From Kiritimatiellaceae bacterium (GTDB lineage Bacteria > Verrucomicrobiota > Kiritimatiellia > Kiritimatiellales > Tichowtungiaceae): DNA of 64,000 nucleotides. Position numbers and translations under genes: made by a program. The stretch covers positions 62,001-126,000 of the forward strand of contig JABFQY010000005.1 of assembly GCA_013141415.1 (NCBI GenBank). The letters run 5' to 3'. Below the pieces are notes generated by a model. It searched no databases, had not been told where the DNA came from, and saw only the letters and a program-made list of their open reading frames with translations. Positions 8,566 to 17,134 of the stretch are shown one piece after another. Positions within the stretch are counted from its first letter, which is position 1. Every line of letters starts with the position of its first letter.

Positions 8566-8590
8566 CCGCGATCAAGGATCGCGGCTACAA
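8566..8590. terminator. Hairpin after the aminotransferase gene
   Basis: CCGCGATC-AAG-GATCGCGG followed by CTACAATTTTT, just after the stop codon. It could act as a terminator. The same core (CCGCGATCGCGG) recurs at about 9206-9217 on the far side of the toxin-antitoxin module, so it may be a repeat rather than a dedicated terminator. Confidence 0.5.
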
Positions 8591-8679
8591 TTTTTCTGTG
8601 GGTGCGGACGGTGGCTGCACACCCAACCGGGTTTTTCATTCGCCTTGAAAACAACAAGGTTCGGCTCTATAAAGCGGGC

Positions 8680-8880
8680 ATGACAACGGTAAAAGAAATT
8701 GAGAGCGCGGTGGAGCATCTTCCACCCAAAGATTTAAGCCAGTTTCGTAGCTGGTTTGAAGCGTTCGAATCTGCGTCATGGGATCGGCAGTTTGAAGCGG
8801 ATGCCCTCAACGGACGTCTTGAGTCGCTGGTTAACGAGGCTCGCGCCGAATACAAAACGGGAAAAACCTCGTCGCTGTGA
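8680..8880 (+). CDS. Probable antitoxin of a type II toxin-antitoxin pair
   Basis: A 66-aa protein beginning MTTVKEIESAVEHLPPKDLS and ending EARAEYKTGKTSSL. This is the pattern of short antitoxins that precede RelE/ParE toxins: an N-terminal helical element then a C-terminal segment that wraps the toxin. The ATG at 8680 is chosen over a long upstream frame that merely reads through the aminotransferase gene. Its stop overlaps the toxin start by 4 nt (GTGA), indicating translational coupling. Identity as an antitoxin rests on context and general resemblance. Confidence 0.75.
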   Translation: MTTVKEIESAVEHLPPKDLSQFRSWFEAFESASWDRQFEADALNGRLESLVNEARAEYKTGKTSSL

Positions 8881-9131
8881 ATCACCAAGCCACATCCCGT
8901 TTCTGGGCCTGCTACGAGCAGCTTCCGGCGGCGGTGCGCGATCTGGCCGACACCTCCTTCGATCTGCTCAAAGAAAATCCCCGTCATCCATCATTGCACC
9001 TCAAGAAAGTGAATCAACTGTGGTCGGTGCGTGTCGGCAGGAGATATCGGGCTCTGGCGGTGCAGGAAGAAGATGCCTTGATCTGGTTCTGGATTGGAAC
9101 CCACGCTGAATACGACCGGTTGATCGGCTGA
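8877..9131 (+). CDS. RelE/ParE-superfamily toxin
   Basis: An 84-aa protein with the RelE/ParE fold pattern: HPSLHLKKVNQLWSVRVGRRYRAL followed by WFWIGTHAEYDRLI, typical of small toxins of this superfamily. It starts with GTG at 8877 overlapping the antitoxin stop. The superfamily includes mRNA interferases and gyrase poisons; this sequence does not decide which. The stop codon (9129-9131) sits exactly at the start of the duplicated aminotransferase tail, suggesting arrival of the module by a recombination that copied the host gene end. Confidence 0.8.
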   Translation: MNHQATSRFWACYEQLPAAVRDLADTSFDLLKENPRHPSLHLKKVNQLWSVRVGRRYRALAVQEEDALIWFWIGTHAEYDRLIG

Positions 9132-9178
9132 CATCAGGAAGCCATGACCCGCTTCGCCCTCTTCGTCTCGAAATTACA
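9130..9178 (+). repeat. Direct repeat, copy 2 (duplicated aminotransferase tail)
   Basis: GACATCAGGAAGCCATGACC and the following bases match the aminotransferase 3' end at 8510-8560. It begins within the toxin stop codon. It is followed by a GGCGGGG/CCCCGCC hairpin (9180-9200) and CCGCGATCGCGG, echoing the hairpin after copy 1. Confidence 0.7.
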
Positions 9179-9239
9179 GGGCGGGGGGCTTGACCCCGCC
9201 GCAAACCGCGATCGCGGCATTATTCAGTTGCCCGAACTT

Positions 9240-9518
9240 TCACGCGGCAGGGTTGGTTTTGATGACATTTTGCAGGAACGTTTTTGCCAAAGTCTGCTGT
9301 GTGCCAACCAACTTTTTGATAGGGCCTCCGGTAATCTGATCTTTGGTTTCCCAGTCATATATGGCTTCGACGGTTCCGGTGATTTGGTCATTATCAACCG
9401 ATGTAACGATGAGTTTTACAAGGAAGCTAAATCCACCAGTGATTTTGAATTGGGCAATGTCCCCTTGTGATGGCATCACAAGGTTTTTCCAGTTGGGGTT
9501 TGGTATCCAAGCGTTCAT
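9240..9518 (-). CDS. Small protein of unknown function
   Basis: A 92-aa protein (MNAWIPNPNWKNLVMPSQGD...), predicted mainly beta, with SFLVKLIVTSVDNDQITG and AIYDWETKDQITGGPIKK. I recognise no family. The ATG at 9518 is preferred to an upstream start at 9557 because it falls 1 bp after the stop of the upstream 74-aa gene, giving a coupled pair. Base composition is more AT-rich than the housekeeping genes, which hints at transfer. No signal peptide is visible. Confidence 0.6.
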   Translation of the reverse strand: MNAWIPNPNWKNLVMPSQGDIAQFKITGGFSFLVKLIVTSVDNDQITGTVEAIYDWETKDQITGGPIKKLVGTQQTLAKTFLQNVIKTNPAA

Positions 9519-9519
9519 A

Positions 9520-9744
9520 TTAATTCCCGAAGTCCTTAAACCCTGACGATAGAACACCGTCTTCTTTGATTTTTTTGTTTGAGAACTTAACGTTGATACT
9601 ATGAGGGTTTTTTAATGGCGGGGTGCCATCCTCCCCAGCCGTTTTCATCCTGTTTTCTATTTCATTCTGAAAATAGTTCTGCGCGATTCCTTTATCATCG
9701 GCTGTAATTTCAACTTCAATTTCTGCTCTTACAGTATATTTCAT
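9520..9744 (-). CDS. Small protein of unknown function
   Basis: A 74-aa acidic/basic mixed protein (MKYTVRAEIEVEITADDKGI...) with a beta strand-helix-strand pattern and no recognised motif. AAGGACAATATT precedes the ATG at 9744. It lies 23 bp after the large secreted-protein gene and directly before the 92-aa gene on the same strand, so the three may be one transcript. AT-richer than surrounding genes. Confidence 0.6.
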   Translation of the reverse strand: MKYTVRAEIEVEITADDKGIAQNYFQNEIENRMKTAGEDGTPPLKNPHSINVKFSNKKIKEDGVLSSGFKDFGN

Positions 9745-9767
9745 AATATTGTCCTTGGTTATGATGT

Positions 9768-11192
9768 TTACTCCGCCATGTTCACGTTGACTCGGTAAAA
9801 CCGTTGTTGACCGATGTTGTAGTCTTTGAGATTCAGCGGCGAACCGGAGCCGGGGAGGGTGACGAGCGGTTGCCAGAAACCTTCTGTCAGCGAAGTGCGG
9901 TATTCAACTGTGTAATCCCGTCCGGTGGCGGTGGTGAAATAGATTCCGGCATAGTTATTGGTAACCGGAGCGCGGCATAGAAATTCGAACCGCGACAGCG
10001 CGTTGGTCGGATCGGTGCCGAACCGGTATTCCTGATACGCCGTATAGCCGTCGTTGTCGTTATCCGCCGACGCAACCGCACCGGTGGCATGGCCGTAATA
10101 CTGGTCCGCCCAAGTGTCTGGAATCCCGTCGCTATCCAGATCGCCGGACAGTTGCCAGTTCCATGTGATGGACGAATTCAGATTGGTCAGCACAATCAAG
10201 CCGGTTTTATTATCATTTCCTGATGCCGGGACAGCTCCGGTTCCCGTCCAGCCAATACAGGTGTAGTTCGTGCCGTCATTGCTCGCAACCGATACTGCGG
10301 AACAGGGCACAGAGGCTCCATATGCGTAAAGATTGGTTCCGGAGGGCGGTTCATATGCCCCAAAAGGATTGTCTACAATCAGCTTTAGTCCGGTTGTTCC
10401 GATAACATCTTTGGCTACAATTACGCCGTCGCTGATGACATTGACCGACTGTGTATGTATTCCTTCTGATAAAGGGGTATAACGAACAGTAATATTTTGA
10501 CTGGTACCGGACGCGAGACTGTATGTGTTGGAGGCGGATAAAGGTTCAAATTCCGACAGCTGAAAATAATAACCACTACTGATACTGTCCATGCGCAGCT
10601 TCGTAGCAACCATACGCACATAACGAGCTGATACAGCGCCATTGTTAAATATATGAGTAACGATGCCGGTTGGGTTTGGCTGATTAATATATGAAGCTCC
10701 TGAAACAGCAGCCCAGATAGTGCCATTCGTGCTGTATTCAAAAAAATAATCAGATGGATATCCATTGGGCACTTCGCCATTAAAACGAGCTGTTATGCGA
10801 ACCCCGGCAACCGAAACTATCTGTTCAAAATTTAATTGAATCCACTCTGTTTGGCTGGCTGATAAATGGTGAACTGAAGACCAGTTTCCAAACGAACCAT
10901 AGACGACATTAGAAGCGGCCCAAGAAGATGAATAAGTCGAAGATGCTGCGGCGGCCATGTTCAGTGAACGATAGTCTCCGGTAGTGATGATGCTGTACGG
11001 AGCATCTGTGCAGACTGAATAAACCAGCGGGGAGTCTCCGGTATTTTGCACGGTAAAAATCTGATCGGCGGATTCTCCAGAGCGAACGATCCCGAAGTTC
11101 CGGCTATCCGGAGTCGCATTATACGCTGTTGCATAAACAAAACCTCCCAACAAAACCGGAAGCAGATAGGAACTCCATGTACATTTTTTCAT
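9768..11192 (-). CDS. Secreted multidomain protein (discoidin-like, thrombospondin-3-like)
   Basis: A 474-aa exported protein. The ATG at 11192 is chosen because AAGGAG precedes it and it gives a signal peptide (MKKCTWSSYLLPVLLGGFVYA). In order: an ASH-like beta domain (about 25-60, FGIVRSGESADQIFTVQNTG), a discoidin/F5-8C-like galactose-binding domain (about 75-225), a linking beta region, a calcium-type segment DLDSDGIPDTWADQYYG with DNDNDGYTAYQEY (about 360-400), and a C-terminal strand-rich domain ending RFYRVNV. Such proteins are common in PVC genomes and probably act on or outside the envelope, perhaps binding carbohydrate. No catalytic domain is visible and no PEP-CTERM tail is present. 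Confidence 0.72.
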   Translation of the reverse strand: MKKCTWSSYLLPVLLGGFVYATAYNATPDSRNFGIVRSGESADQIFTVQNTGDSPLVYSVCTDAPYSIITTGDYRSLNMAAAASSTYSSSWAASNVVYGSFGNWSSVHHLSASQTEWIQLNFEQIVSVAGVRITARFNGEVPNGYPSDYFFEYSTNGTIWAAVSGASYINQPNPTGIVTHIFNNGAVSARYVRMVATKLRMDSISSGYYFQLSEFEPLSASNTYSLASGTSQNITVRYTPLSEGIHTQSVNVISDGVIVAKDVIGTTGLKLIVDNPFGAYEPPSGTNLYAYGASVPCSAVSVASNDGTNYTCIGWTGTGAVPASGNDNKTGLIVLTNLNSSITWNWQLSGDLDSDGIPDTWADQYYGHATGAVASADNDNDGYTAYQEYRFGTDPTNALSRFEFLCRAPVTNNYAGIYFTTATGRDYTVEYRTSLTEGFWQPLVTLPGSGSPLNLKDYNIGQQRFYRVNVNMAE

Positions 11193-11526
11193 CGGCGATA
11201 CTCCTTGTTTGCGGAGTCCGCCCAAAAAAAGAGCGCGAACTCCAAGTCCACATCTCATCTGAGGTATCGCCAGACACCTTGTCGGAAACATGAACAAGGA
11301 GCCGCGCCCACAGGGGCGCGTTCCCGTTCAGTTCGTTTCCGACATAAAAACTGGCGATTTTCAGATGAAACAACACTGCGCGTTAACGCATTTAAAATTT
11401 TTGATTATTGGTTATTCGATATTTGCTCGTTGGTTCCTTTTTAAAAATGATGCTTTTGCACCACAGGAGCCGAAAATAGTCCGCCGCGCCGGTTTTGGAT
11501 AGGCTTTTCAATGGGAAATTTGGTTC

Positions 11527-11608
11527 TGGAGTGCGGCGGCAAGTGTAACGCGACGCCGCTTTGGACGGGGAAAGCGGCCTCGCGCCTGCGGCTTGCGTCC
11601 GCACTCCA
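11527..11608. repeat. GGAGTGCGG inverted-repeat element, copy 1
   Basis: Outer arms TGGAGTGCGG (11527-11536) and CCGCACTCCA (11599-11608) enclose a GC-rich core with GAAAGCGGCCTCGCGC. A second copy with the same arms and core lies at 13322-13394, so this is a repeat family flanking purH on both sides. Confidence 0.8.
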
Positions 11609-11615
11609 AAAAATG

Positions 11616-11632
11616 TTTCCAAACCTTGGAAA
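11616..11632. repeat. Palindrome TTTCCAA-N3-TTGGAAA
   Basis: Perfect 7-bp arms with a 3-nt spacer. The same 15-17 bp motif recurs at 29582-29596 and 61099-61113, with near matches at 24774 and 39291. Confidence 0.6.
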
Positions 11633-11700
11633 ATTGGTTTGTCGGCTCTGCGGTTCGTGGTTAAATCCAGCGTTAACTAATTTCCCAAACAGGAGCACTC

Positions 11701-13314
11701 ATGACAAAGATTACACGGGCGCTGTTGAGCGTCTCAGACAAAGCCGGAATTGTTGAATTTGCCAAGGCGCTGGCCGCGCGCGGCGTCGAACTGCTTTCAA
11801 CCGGCGGAACCGCCAAAGCGTTGCGCGACGCGGGCATTACCGTCAAAGATGTCTCCGAGTTTACCGGCTTCCCGGAAATGCTCGACGGCCGCGTCAAGAC
11901 GCTGACGCCGCAGGTTCACGCTGGTCTGCTTCATTTGCGCGACAGCGAAGAGCACATGGCCACGATGAAAAAGCACGGCCTTCAGCCGATCGATCTGGTT
12001 TGCGTGAATCTCTATCCGTTCGAAGCCACCATCGCTAAAGCCGGCGTACCGCTGCACGAAGCCATTGAGCAGATCGATATCGGCGGCCCAACGATGATCC
12101 GTTCCGCTGCCAAAAACATGAAGTTTGTTACCGTCATCACCGATCCGGCTGACTACGCCCGCGTTCTCGAATCCATGGATGCCAACGGCGGCGGCACGAC
12201 CGAAGAACTTCGCTTCGAACTCGGCCAGAAAGTTTTCGCCCGCACGGCGGCCTACGACGCCACGATTGCCGGGTATCTTGCCGGACAGATGAAGACCGCC
12301 GCGCCGCGCCCGTTCGTTAAAACCGCCGCCAATGGCGTCGAACTGCGCTACGGCGAAAACGCCCACCAGAAAGCGTGGCTCTACACCAATCCGCTTTCGG
12401 ACGAAGCCTGCATCGCCCACACCGATGTCCTGCACGGCAAGGAAATGAGCTATAACAACTATGTGGACGGCGAAGGGGCGCTCGAAGCGGTTAAAGAACT
12501 TTCCGGCAAGCCCGGCGTGGCGGTGATCAAGCACACCAATCCGTGCGGATTCGCCACCGGCGCGACGCTGGCCGAAGCCTTCGAAGCCGCCTGGAACGGC
12601 GACCCCGTTTCCGCTTTCGGTTCCGTGATTGCGGTAACGCAGAAAGTCGATATGGCGACCGCTGAACTTCTGAAAGGCCGCTTTATCGAAGCATTGATTG
12701 CGCCGGATTTCGAACCTGCCGCGCTCGAACTGCTCAAAGCCAAGAGCAAAAATATCCGTCTGCTCAAACTGCGCAAGCCGATGTCTAAAGCCGCGCCGCG
12801 TAAAATGATCAAAGATATCAACGGCGGCATTCTGGTGCAGGATGTGGACACCGACGCAATTGCCGAGTGGAAGGACGTTACGAAGACCGCGTTTGATCAA
12901 TCCAAGCGGGCGCTGGCCGAATTCGGTATCGCCGCCGCCAAGCATACCAAGTCGAATGCCATCATGGTGGTGCAGGAATACAAGCCGGGACAGTTCCGTG
13001 TGCTCGGTATGGGCGCCGGTCAGCCGAACCGTGTAGATTCGCTGCGCAAGCTGGCCGTTCCGAAAGCAGTTGAAAATCTGAAGCTCCAGAACCCGAAAAT
13101 CACTGAAGCTGAAATCGCCAAAACCATCGGCGAATGCGTATTTGTTTCCGAAGCGTTCTTTCCGTTCGCCGACAGCATCGACGAAGCCCACGCCGTCGGC
13201 GCGCGCTTTATCGTTCAGCCCGGCGGCTCGATCCGCGACGACGAAGTCATCGCCGCCTGCGACAAATACGGCATCGCGATGGCGTTTACCGGAATGAGAC
13301 ATTTTAAACATTAG
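11701..13314 (+). CDS. purH: Bifunctional AICAR formyltransferase / IMP cyclohydrolase
   Basis: Catalyses the last two steps of IMP synthesis: formylation of AICAR with 10-formyl-THF and ring closure. The 537-aa length is normal. The N-terminal MGS-like cyclohydrolase domain starts [18 protein letters not shown] and contains [14 protein letters not shown] and [16 protein letters not shown]. The C-terminal transformylase has [24 protein letters not shown] (catalytic Lys-His) and the TKSNAIMVV segment. AGGAG precedes the ATG. It is flanked on both sides by copies of the same GGAGTGCGG inverted repeat. purL and purQ lie about 4 kb downstream. Confidence 0.96.
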   Translation: MTKITRALLSVSDKAGIVEFAKALAARGVELLSTGGTAKALRDAGITVKDVSEFTGFPEMLDGRVKTLTPQVHAGLLHLRDSEEHMATMKKHGLQPIDLVCVNLYPFEATIAKAGVPLHEAIEQIDIGGPTMIRSAAKNMKFVTVITDPADYARVLESMDANGGGTTEELRFELGQKVFARTAAYDATIAGYLAGQMKTAAPRPFVKTAANGVELRYGENAHQKAWLYTNPLSDEACIAHTDVLHGKEMSYNNYVDGEGALEAVKELSGKPGVAVIKHTNPCGFATGATLAEAFEAAWNGDPVSAFGSVIAVTQKVDMATAELLKGRFIEALIAPDFEPAALELLKAKSKNIRLLKLRKPMSKAAPRKMIKDINGGILVQDVDTDAIAEWKDVTKTAFDQSKRALAEFGIAAAKHTKSNAIMVVQEYKPGQFRVLGMGAGQPNRVDSLRKLAVPKAVENLKLQNPKITEAEIAKTIGECVFVSEAFFPFADSIDEAHAVGARFIVQPGGSIRDDEVIAACDKYGIAMAFTGMRHFKH

Positions 13315-13321
13315 AAATTTC

Positions 13322-13394
13322 TGGAGTGCTCCAGCAAACGCAGTGCGACGGAGCTTTGAAAGCGGCCTCGCGCTTTGCTTGCGGCCGCACTCCA
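13322..13394. repeat. GGAGTGCGG inverted-repeat element, copy 2
   Basis: TGGAGTGC (13322-13329) and GCACTCCA (13387-13394) enclose GAAAGCGGCCTCGCGC, as in the copy at 11527-11608. It occupies the purH-phosphomutase gap and may also serve as a terminator-like hairpin. Confidence 0.8.
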
Positions 13395-13416
13395 AAACAG
13401 ATCAAGGAGAATTCGT

Positions 13417-14931
13417 ATGGCCCAAACATGGTTTAAGCTTCAAAACGGTAGTGATGTGCGCGGCGTTGCGCTTGAGGGCGTACTCGGCGAGCCGGTCACG
13501 CTGACACCCGAAATCGTTCGTCCGATCGGCTATGCCTTCGCGCAGTGGCTGGCGGAAAAGAAAGGCGTTCCGACCGATCATCTCAAAGTCGTCGTCGGCA
13601 ACGACTCCCGGCTTTCAGCGGAAAAAATCAAAATGGCGGTTTTTCAGGGATTGGAAAAGGCTGGTTGCAAAATGGCCGACAGCGGACTCTCTTCAACGCC
13701 TGCCATGTTTATGGCGACGGTTTTTGAAAACCACGCCTACGACGGTTCGATTATGCTGACGGCTAGTCACCTGCCGTTCAACCGCAACGGGCTGAAATTT
13801 TTCACTCGCGACGGCGGACTCGAAAAGGCCGATATCAAAAAGATTCTGACCATCGCCACGGAGGCTGGCTCGGCCACCTTCAAGCCGGTGAAGAAAGTCG
13901 TGAAGATCAATCTGATGGACGATTACTCCGCGTCGCTGGTCGCTGCGATTCGCAAGGGCGCGGGGCAAGGCGATAAACCGCTGGCCGGACTGAAAATTAT
14001 TGTCGATGCCGGTAACGGCGGCGGCGGATTTTTTGTGGACCAAGTGCTGAAGCCGCTGGGCGCGAATACCAAAGGTAGTCAGTTTCTCGAGCCGGACGGT
14101 TCGTTCCCGAACCACGCGCCGAATCCGGAAGATGACGTTGCGATGGCGGCGATCATTGACGCCGTTAAAAACAATCAGGCAGATCTCGGCATCATTTTCG
14201 ACACGGACGTGGATCGCGCCGGCGCGGTCGATAAAAACGGCGCGCCGATCAACCGCAGCCGCTTTATCGCGCTGATGGCTTCCATCGTACTCGAAGAGCA
14301 TCCCGGCTCGGTCATCGTGACCGATTCCATTACCTCGACCGGTTTGAAATACTGGATCGAAGAAAAACTCGGCGGCGTTCACCACCGCTTCAAACGCGGC
14401 TACAAGAACGTCATCAACGAATCCGTTCGGCTGAACAGCGAAGGTAAAGAGTCGTGGCTGGCGATGGAAACTTCCGGCCACGGCGCGCTGAAAGAAAACT
14501 ATTTTCTCGATGACGGCGCGTACCAGATTGCCAAAGTGCTGATCAAAGTCGCACAGCTCCATGCCGCCGGTAAAGGTTCGGTGGACGAACTGCTGGCCGG
14601 TGTGCCGGAGCCGAAGGAAGTCCGCGAGTTCCGCGCGAAAATCAAAGCGGAAGATTTCGGTGCCTACGGCGGCGACGTGCTCAAAAAGTTTGAGCAGTTT
14701 GTGGCTGACGAACCGGGCTGGTCGCTTACGCCGAATAACTACGAAGGCATTCATGTGACGGTTGACGCGGCGCACGGCAACGGCTGGGCGCTGTTGCGTA
14801 AATCGCTGCACGATCCGGTGCTGCCGCTGAACATCGAAAGCGAAGAAGATAGCGGCGTGGCTAAAATCGCCGCGCGGATGAAAGTTTTCCTGTCGCAGTT
14901 CGATCAGCTCGAACTGCCGAAAATTTGGTAA
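13417..14931 (+). CDS. Phosphomannomutase / phosphoglucomutase family (alpha-D-phosphohexomutase)
   Basis: Interconverts hexose 1- and 6-phosphates. The ATG at 13417 is preferred because AAGGAG lies 7 nt upstream and the longer frame runs into a repeat; this gives 504 aa. The four-domain signature is intact: phosphoserine loop LTASHLPFNRNGLKFF (about 112-127), Mg-binding DTDVDRAGAVDKNG (about 263-276), sugar loop ETSGHGALKENYF (about 350-362), and phosphate-binding C-terminal domain. Phosphomannomutase, phosphoglucomutase and phosphoglucosamine mutase cannot be separated with certainty; the ManB/PgcA-like branch looks likeliest. A short-chain dehydrogenase gene follows after 13 bp. Confidence 0.88.
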   Translation: MAQTWFKLQNGSDVRGVALEGVLGEPVTLTPEIVRPIGYAFAQWLAEKKGVPTDHLKVVVGNDSRLSAEKIKMAVFQGLEKAGCKMADSGLSSTPAMFMATVFENHAYDGSIMLTASHLPFNRNGLKFFTRDGGLEKADIKKILTIATEAGSATFKPVKKVVKINLMDDYSASLVAAIRKGAGQGDKPLAGLKIIVDAGNGGGGFFVDQVLKPLGANTKGSQFLEPDGSFPNHAPNPEDDVAMAAIIDAVKNNQADLGIIFDTDVDRAGAVDKNGAPINRSRFIALMASIVLEEHPGSVIVTDSITSTGLKYWIEEKLGGVHHRFKRGYKNVINESVRLNSEGKESWLAMETSGHGALKENYFLDDGAYQIAKVLIKVAQLHAAGKGSVDELLAGVPEPKEVREFRAKIKAEDFGAYGGDVLKKFEQFVADEPGWSLTPNNYEGIHVTVDAAHGNGWALLRKSLHDPVLPLNIESEEDSGVAKIAARMKVFLSQFDQLELPKIW

Positions 14932-14944
14932 GCGGAGGATTCTT

Positions 14945-15628
14945 ATGAGCCGGACGGTGCTGGTGACTGGAGCGACGCGCGGCATCGGGCGCGAGGTGAC
15001 GAAGCAACTCTGCGAGCAGGGATTTACTGTTTTTGCCACCGGACGCGATCAGCAGTTACTGGACGATCTGAAAAAAGAAACCGGCTGTCTCGGCGCGGTT
15101 TGTGATCTGGCGGATTCAGATGCAGTCGTCGCTTTGTACGCGACGGCGCAGAAGGCCCTCGGACAGATTGATGTGCTGATCAACAACGCAGGCTTTAATC
15201 CCGGCAAAGAACCGCTGACGAAAGTAGATGTCGCCCGGATCGATGCTTCATATGCCGTTAACTTGCGTGCGCCGTATTTGCTCTGCCGCGAAGCGCTCAA
15301 GGAAATGAGTGCGCGCAAAAGCGGCCATATTCTGAATGTGGTCAGCACGGTCGCCCGCACCAGTCTGGAAAACTATTCGACGTACAGCACGATGAAGTAT
15401 GCGCTGCACGGCTTTACACTTTGCCTGATTAAAGAGGCGCGGCAGTTTGGTGTTAAGGTCACCGGCGTTTATCCCGGCGGAACCGATACCGATTTCCGGA
15501 CGGAAGAGCGTCCGGACTATATGCGGCCGGAATCCGCCGCGCAGATGATCGTTCATTGCATCAATGCACCGGCGGATGTGGTGGTACACGAACTGGTTTG
15601 CAGGCCGATGATTGAATCAAACTTCTGA
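14945..15628 (+). CDS. Short-chain dehydrogenase/reductase
   Basis: A 227-aa classical SDR. The NAD(P) motif TGATRGIG (about 8-15), the NNAG motif (about 79-82), catalytic Ser near 138 (NVVSTVA) and YSTYSTMK with the Tyr-x3-Lys pair (about 146-153) are present. The PGGTDTDF stretch follows the active site. The substrate is unknown. GCGGAGG precedes the start. It sits 13 bp after the phosphohexomutase gene and 20 bp before a Gfo/Idh oxidoreductase gene, so the three probably share a transcript and may act in a sugar or polyol pathway. Confidence 0.88.
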   Translation: MSRTVLVTGATRGIGREVTKQLCEQGFTVFATGRDQQLLDDLKKETGCLGAVCDLADSDAVVALYATAQKALGQIDVLINNAGFNPGKEPLTKVDVARIDASYAVNLRAPYLLCREALKEMSARKSGHILNVVSTVARTSLENYSTYSTMKYALHGFTLCLIKEARQFGVKVTGVYPGGTDTDFRTEERPDYMRPESAAQMIVHCINAPADVVVHELVCRPMIESNF

Positions 15629-15648
15629 TATTGGAAAGGAGCGTGGTT

Positions 15649-16629
15649 ATGAGTTTTCGTTGGGGAATTATCGGTTGCGGCGGAATTGCACATGCTTTCG
15701 CCCGCGGAATACAGTCGCTGCCCGGCACGGAACTGGTTGCCGTTGCGTCAAAATCGTTAAGACGGGCGCAGGATTTCGGTCTTGAACACAGCGTGCCGCA
15801 GGCCTATGGCGATTACGAAGAAATGCTGACCAGCGAAAGTCTGGACGCGGTGTATATCGCCACCACGCATAACTTTCATTACGAGAACGCCAAACTCTGT
15901 CTGAATCACGGACATTCGGTGCTGTGCGAAAAAGCCTTCACTGTGAATGCCAAACAAGCGGCGGAACTGATTGCGCTGGCGCGGACAAAAAACCTTTTCC
16001 TGATGGAAGCGATGTGGACGCGGTTTTTGCCTTGTATCGTCAAGCTGCGCGAGCTGCTCGCTGATGGCGCGATTGGTGATGTGACGCACTTGAAAGCCTC
16101 CTTTGGCATTCGCACAAAGAAATTGCTTCCGTGGCAGCGCATGCGAAGTAAAAAACTGGCGGGCGGCGCGCTCCTTGATCTCGGTATCTATCCGGTTTCC
16201 TTTGCCCGTATGGTATTTGGTCGTCCGCCGGCGGAAATCACCAGCCGCGCGAAGATCGGCTGGACCGGCGTGGATGAAACCTCAGAATATTTTTTCAGTT
16301 ATCCGAACGGCGCCCGCGCCGAACTGTTTGCTTCGTTCCGGAAAGCCGTGCCGCACGATGCCGTGCTGACCGGTACAAAGGGATCGATTCATATACCTAA
16401 TTTCTTTCATCCGCATCGCATGACCATCACCCGTCATGGTGCCGCGCCGGAAACGCTGGAAATACCTTATGCACCGACCGGCTACCAGTATGAAGCCGTC
16501 GAAGTTGCCGCCTGTCTGAATGACGGACGTATCGAAAGCGCCGTGATGCCGCTCGCCGAAACCATCGAAATCATGCGGACGCTCGACACGCTTCGTGCTC
16601 AGTGGAAGATGAAATATCCCGGCGAATAA
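15649..16629 (+). CDS. Gfo/Idh/MocA family oxidoreductase
   Basis: A 326-aa NAD(P)-dependent oxidoreductase. The Rossmann motif GIIGCGGIAHAFARG is at the N-terminus, and the family signature ALCEKAFTVNAKQAAEL carries the catalytic-site EK pair (about 91-92). The C-terminal alpha/beta domain has GGALLDLGIYPVSFARMV. The ATG at 15649 is selected because AAAGGAG lies 7 nt before it; an earlier ATG at 15631 would place that site inside the gene. Closest in style to glucose-fructose oxidoreductase or dihydrodiol-dehydrogenase-like members; substrate not assigned. Confidence 0.88.
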   Translation: MSFRWGIIGCGGIAHAFARGIQSLPGTELVAVASKSLRRAQDFGLEHSVPQAYGDYEEMLTSESLDAVYIATTHNFHYENAKLCLNHGHSVLCEKAFTVNAKQAAELIALARTKNLFLMEAMWTRFLPCIVKLRELLADGAIGDVTHLKASFGIRTKKLLPWQRMRSKKLAGGALLDLGIYPVSFARMVFGRPPAEITSRAKIGWTGVDETSEYFFSYPNGARAELFASFRKAVPHDAVLTGTKGSIHIPNFFHPHRMTITRHGAAPETLEIPYAPTGYQYEAVEVAACLNDGRIESAVMPLAETIEIMRTLDTLRAQWKMKYPGE

Positions 16630-16696
16630 GGCCGGTATTTTGTCCGCCGGACGTTCTCCGGCTGTCTTGAAAAGAAATTCTATACGGCGGGTTGCA

Positions 16697-17025
16697 ATGA
16701 GCGAAGCAAATGCGCTGGCGGTATTTGAAAACTATAAAATTCGGCGGGTGTACGATGAGGCGGCGGAAATCTGGTTTTTTTGGTGATCGATGTGGTCGCC
16801 GCGCTGATTCAGCAGCCGGACTATCAGGCCGCCCGGAACTACTGGAAAGTTCTAAAAAACCGGCTGACAAAAGAAGGCAGTCAATCGGTTACAAATTGTA
16901 ACCGGTTGAAAATGGTTGCCGAAGACGGGAAGATGCGATTTACCGATGTGGCTGATCCGGAAACACTTCTGCGGATTATCCAGTCGGTTCCGAGTTCGCG
17001 CGCCGAACCGATCAAGCTGCCGATG
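16697..17025 (+). pseudogene. BRO-N/antirepressor-like gene remnant, frameshifted and truncated
   Basis: Frame 1 from 16697 reads SEANALAVFENYKIRRVYDE and AAEIWFF, then stops at 16784. Shifting at 16780 continues VIDVVAALIQQPDYQAARNY, then WKVLKNRLTKEGSQSVTNC, RLKMVAEDGKMRFTDVAD and LLRIIQSVPSSRAEPIKLP. Together these match the N-terminal BRO domain of phage-antirepressor or DinD-like proteins. One base is missing in the TTTTTTT run, and the gene is cut after about 110 residues. It is probably the relic of a mobile or phage-derived gene. Confidence 0.75.
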
Positions 17026-17089
17026 GGCTCCGGCGCGACACGAAGGTTGGAAAGAAACTTGGCGGCTCTGCGCTTTCGGCCTTTGGATT

Positions 17090-17134
17090 GGCTCACAGAG
17101 CCAACGCTACAGTGTAGAGTCGGCTCTATGAGCC
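17090..17134. repeat. 45-bp near-perfect palindrome
   Basis: Left arm GGCTCACAGAGCCAACGCTA (plus CA) at 17090-17111 and right arm TGTAGAGTCGGCTCTATGAG (plus CC) at 17113-17134 pair over 22 bp with 3 mismatches and a 1-nt centre. The TGTAG/CTACA ends resemble those of elements at 21601 and 46688. Confidence 0.75.

Larger units (their letters stand above)
11193..11700. other. Intergenic region of about 500 bp
   Basis: Holds the leader of the secreted-protein gene on the minus strand, a GC-rich hairpin near 11302-11322 (GCCGCGCCCACAGGGGCGCG), a GGAGTGCGG inverted repeat (11527-11608), the palindrome TTTCCAAACCTTGGAAA (11616-11632) and the purH leader with AGGAG. No gene longer than spurious frames is supported. 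Confidence 0.6.

Noticed and set aside
11797-13395. Long antisense frame across purH (532 codons)
   Set aside because: Shadow of purH; Arg/Phe/His-rich low-complexity translation and no start signal.
16884-16902. Palindrome CGGTTACAAATTGTAACCG as a regulator operator
   Set aside because: It lies inside the BRO-type remnant and encodes residues typical of the family (SVTNCNRLK), so the symmetry is better explained by coding.
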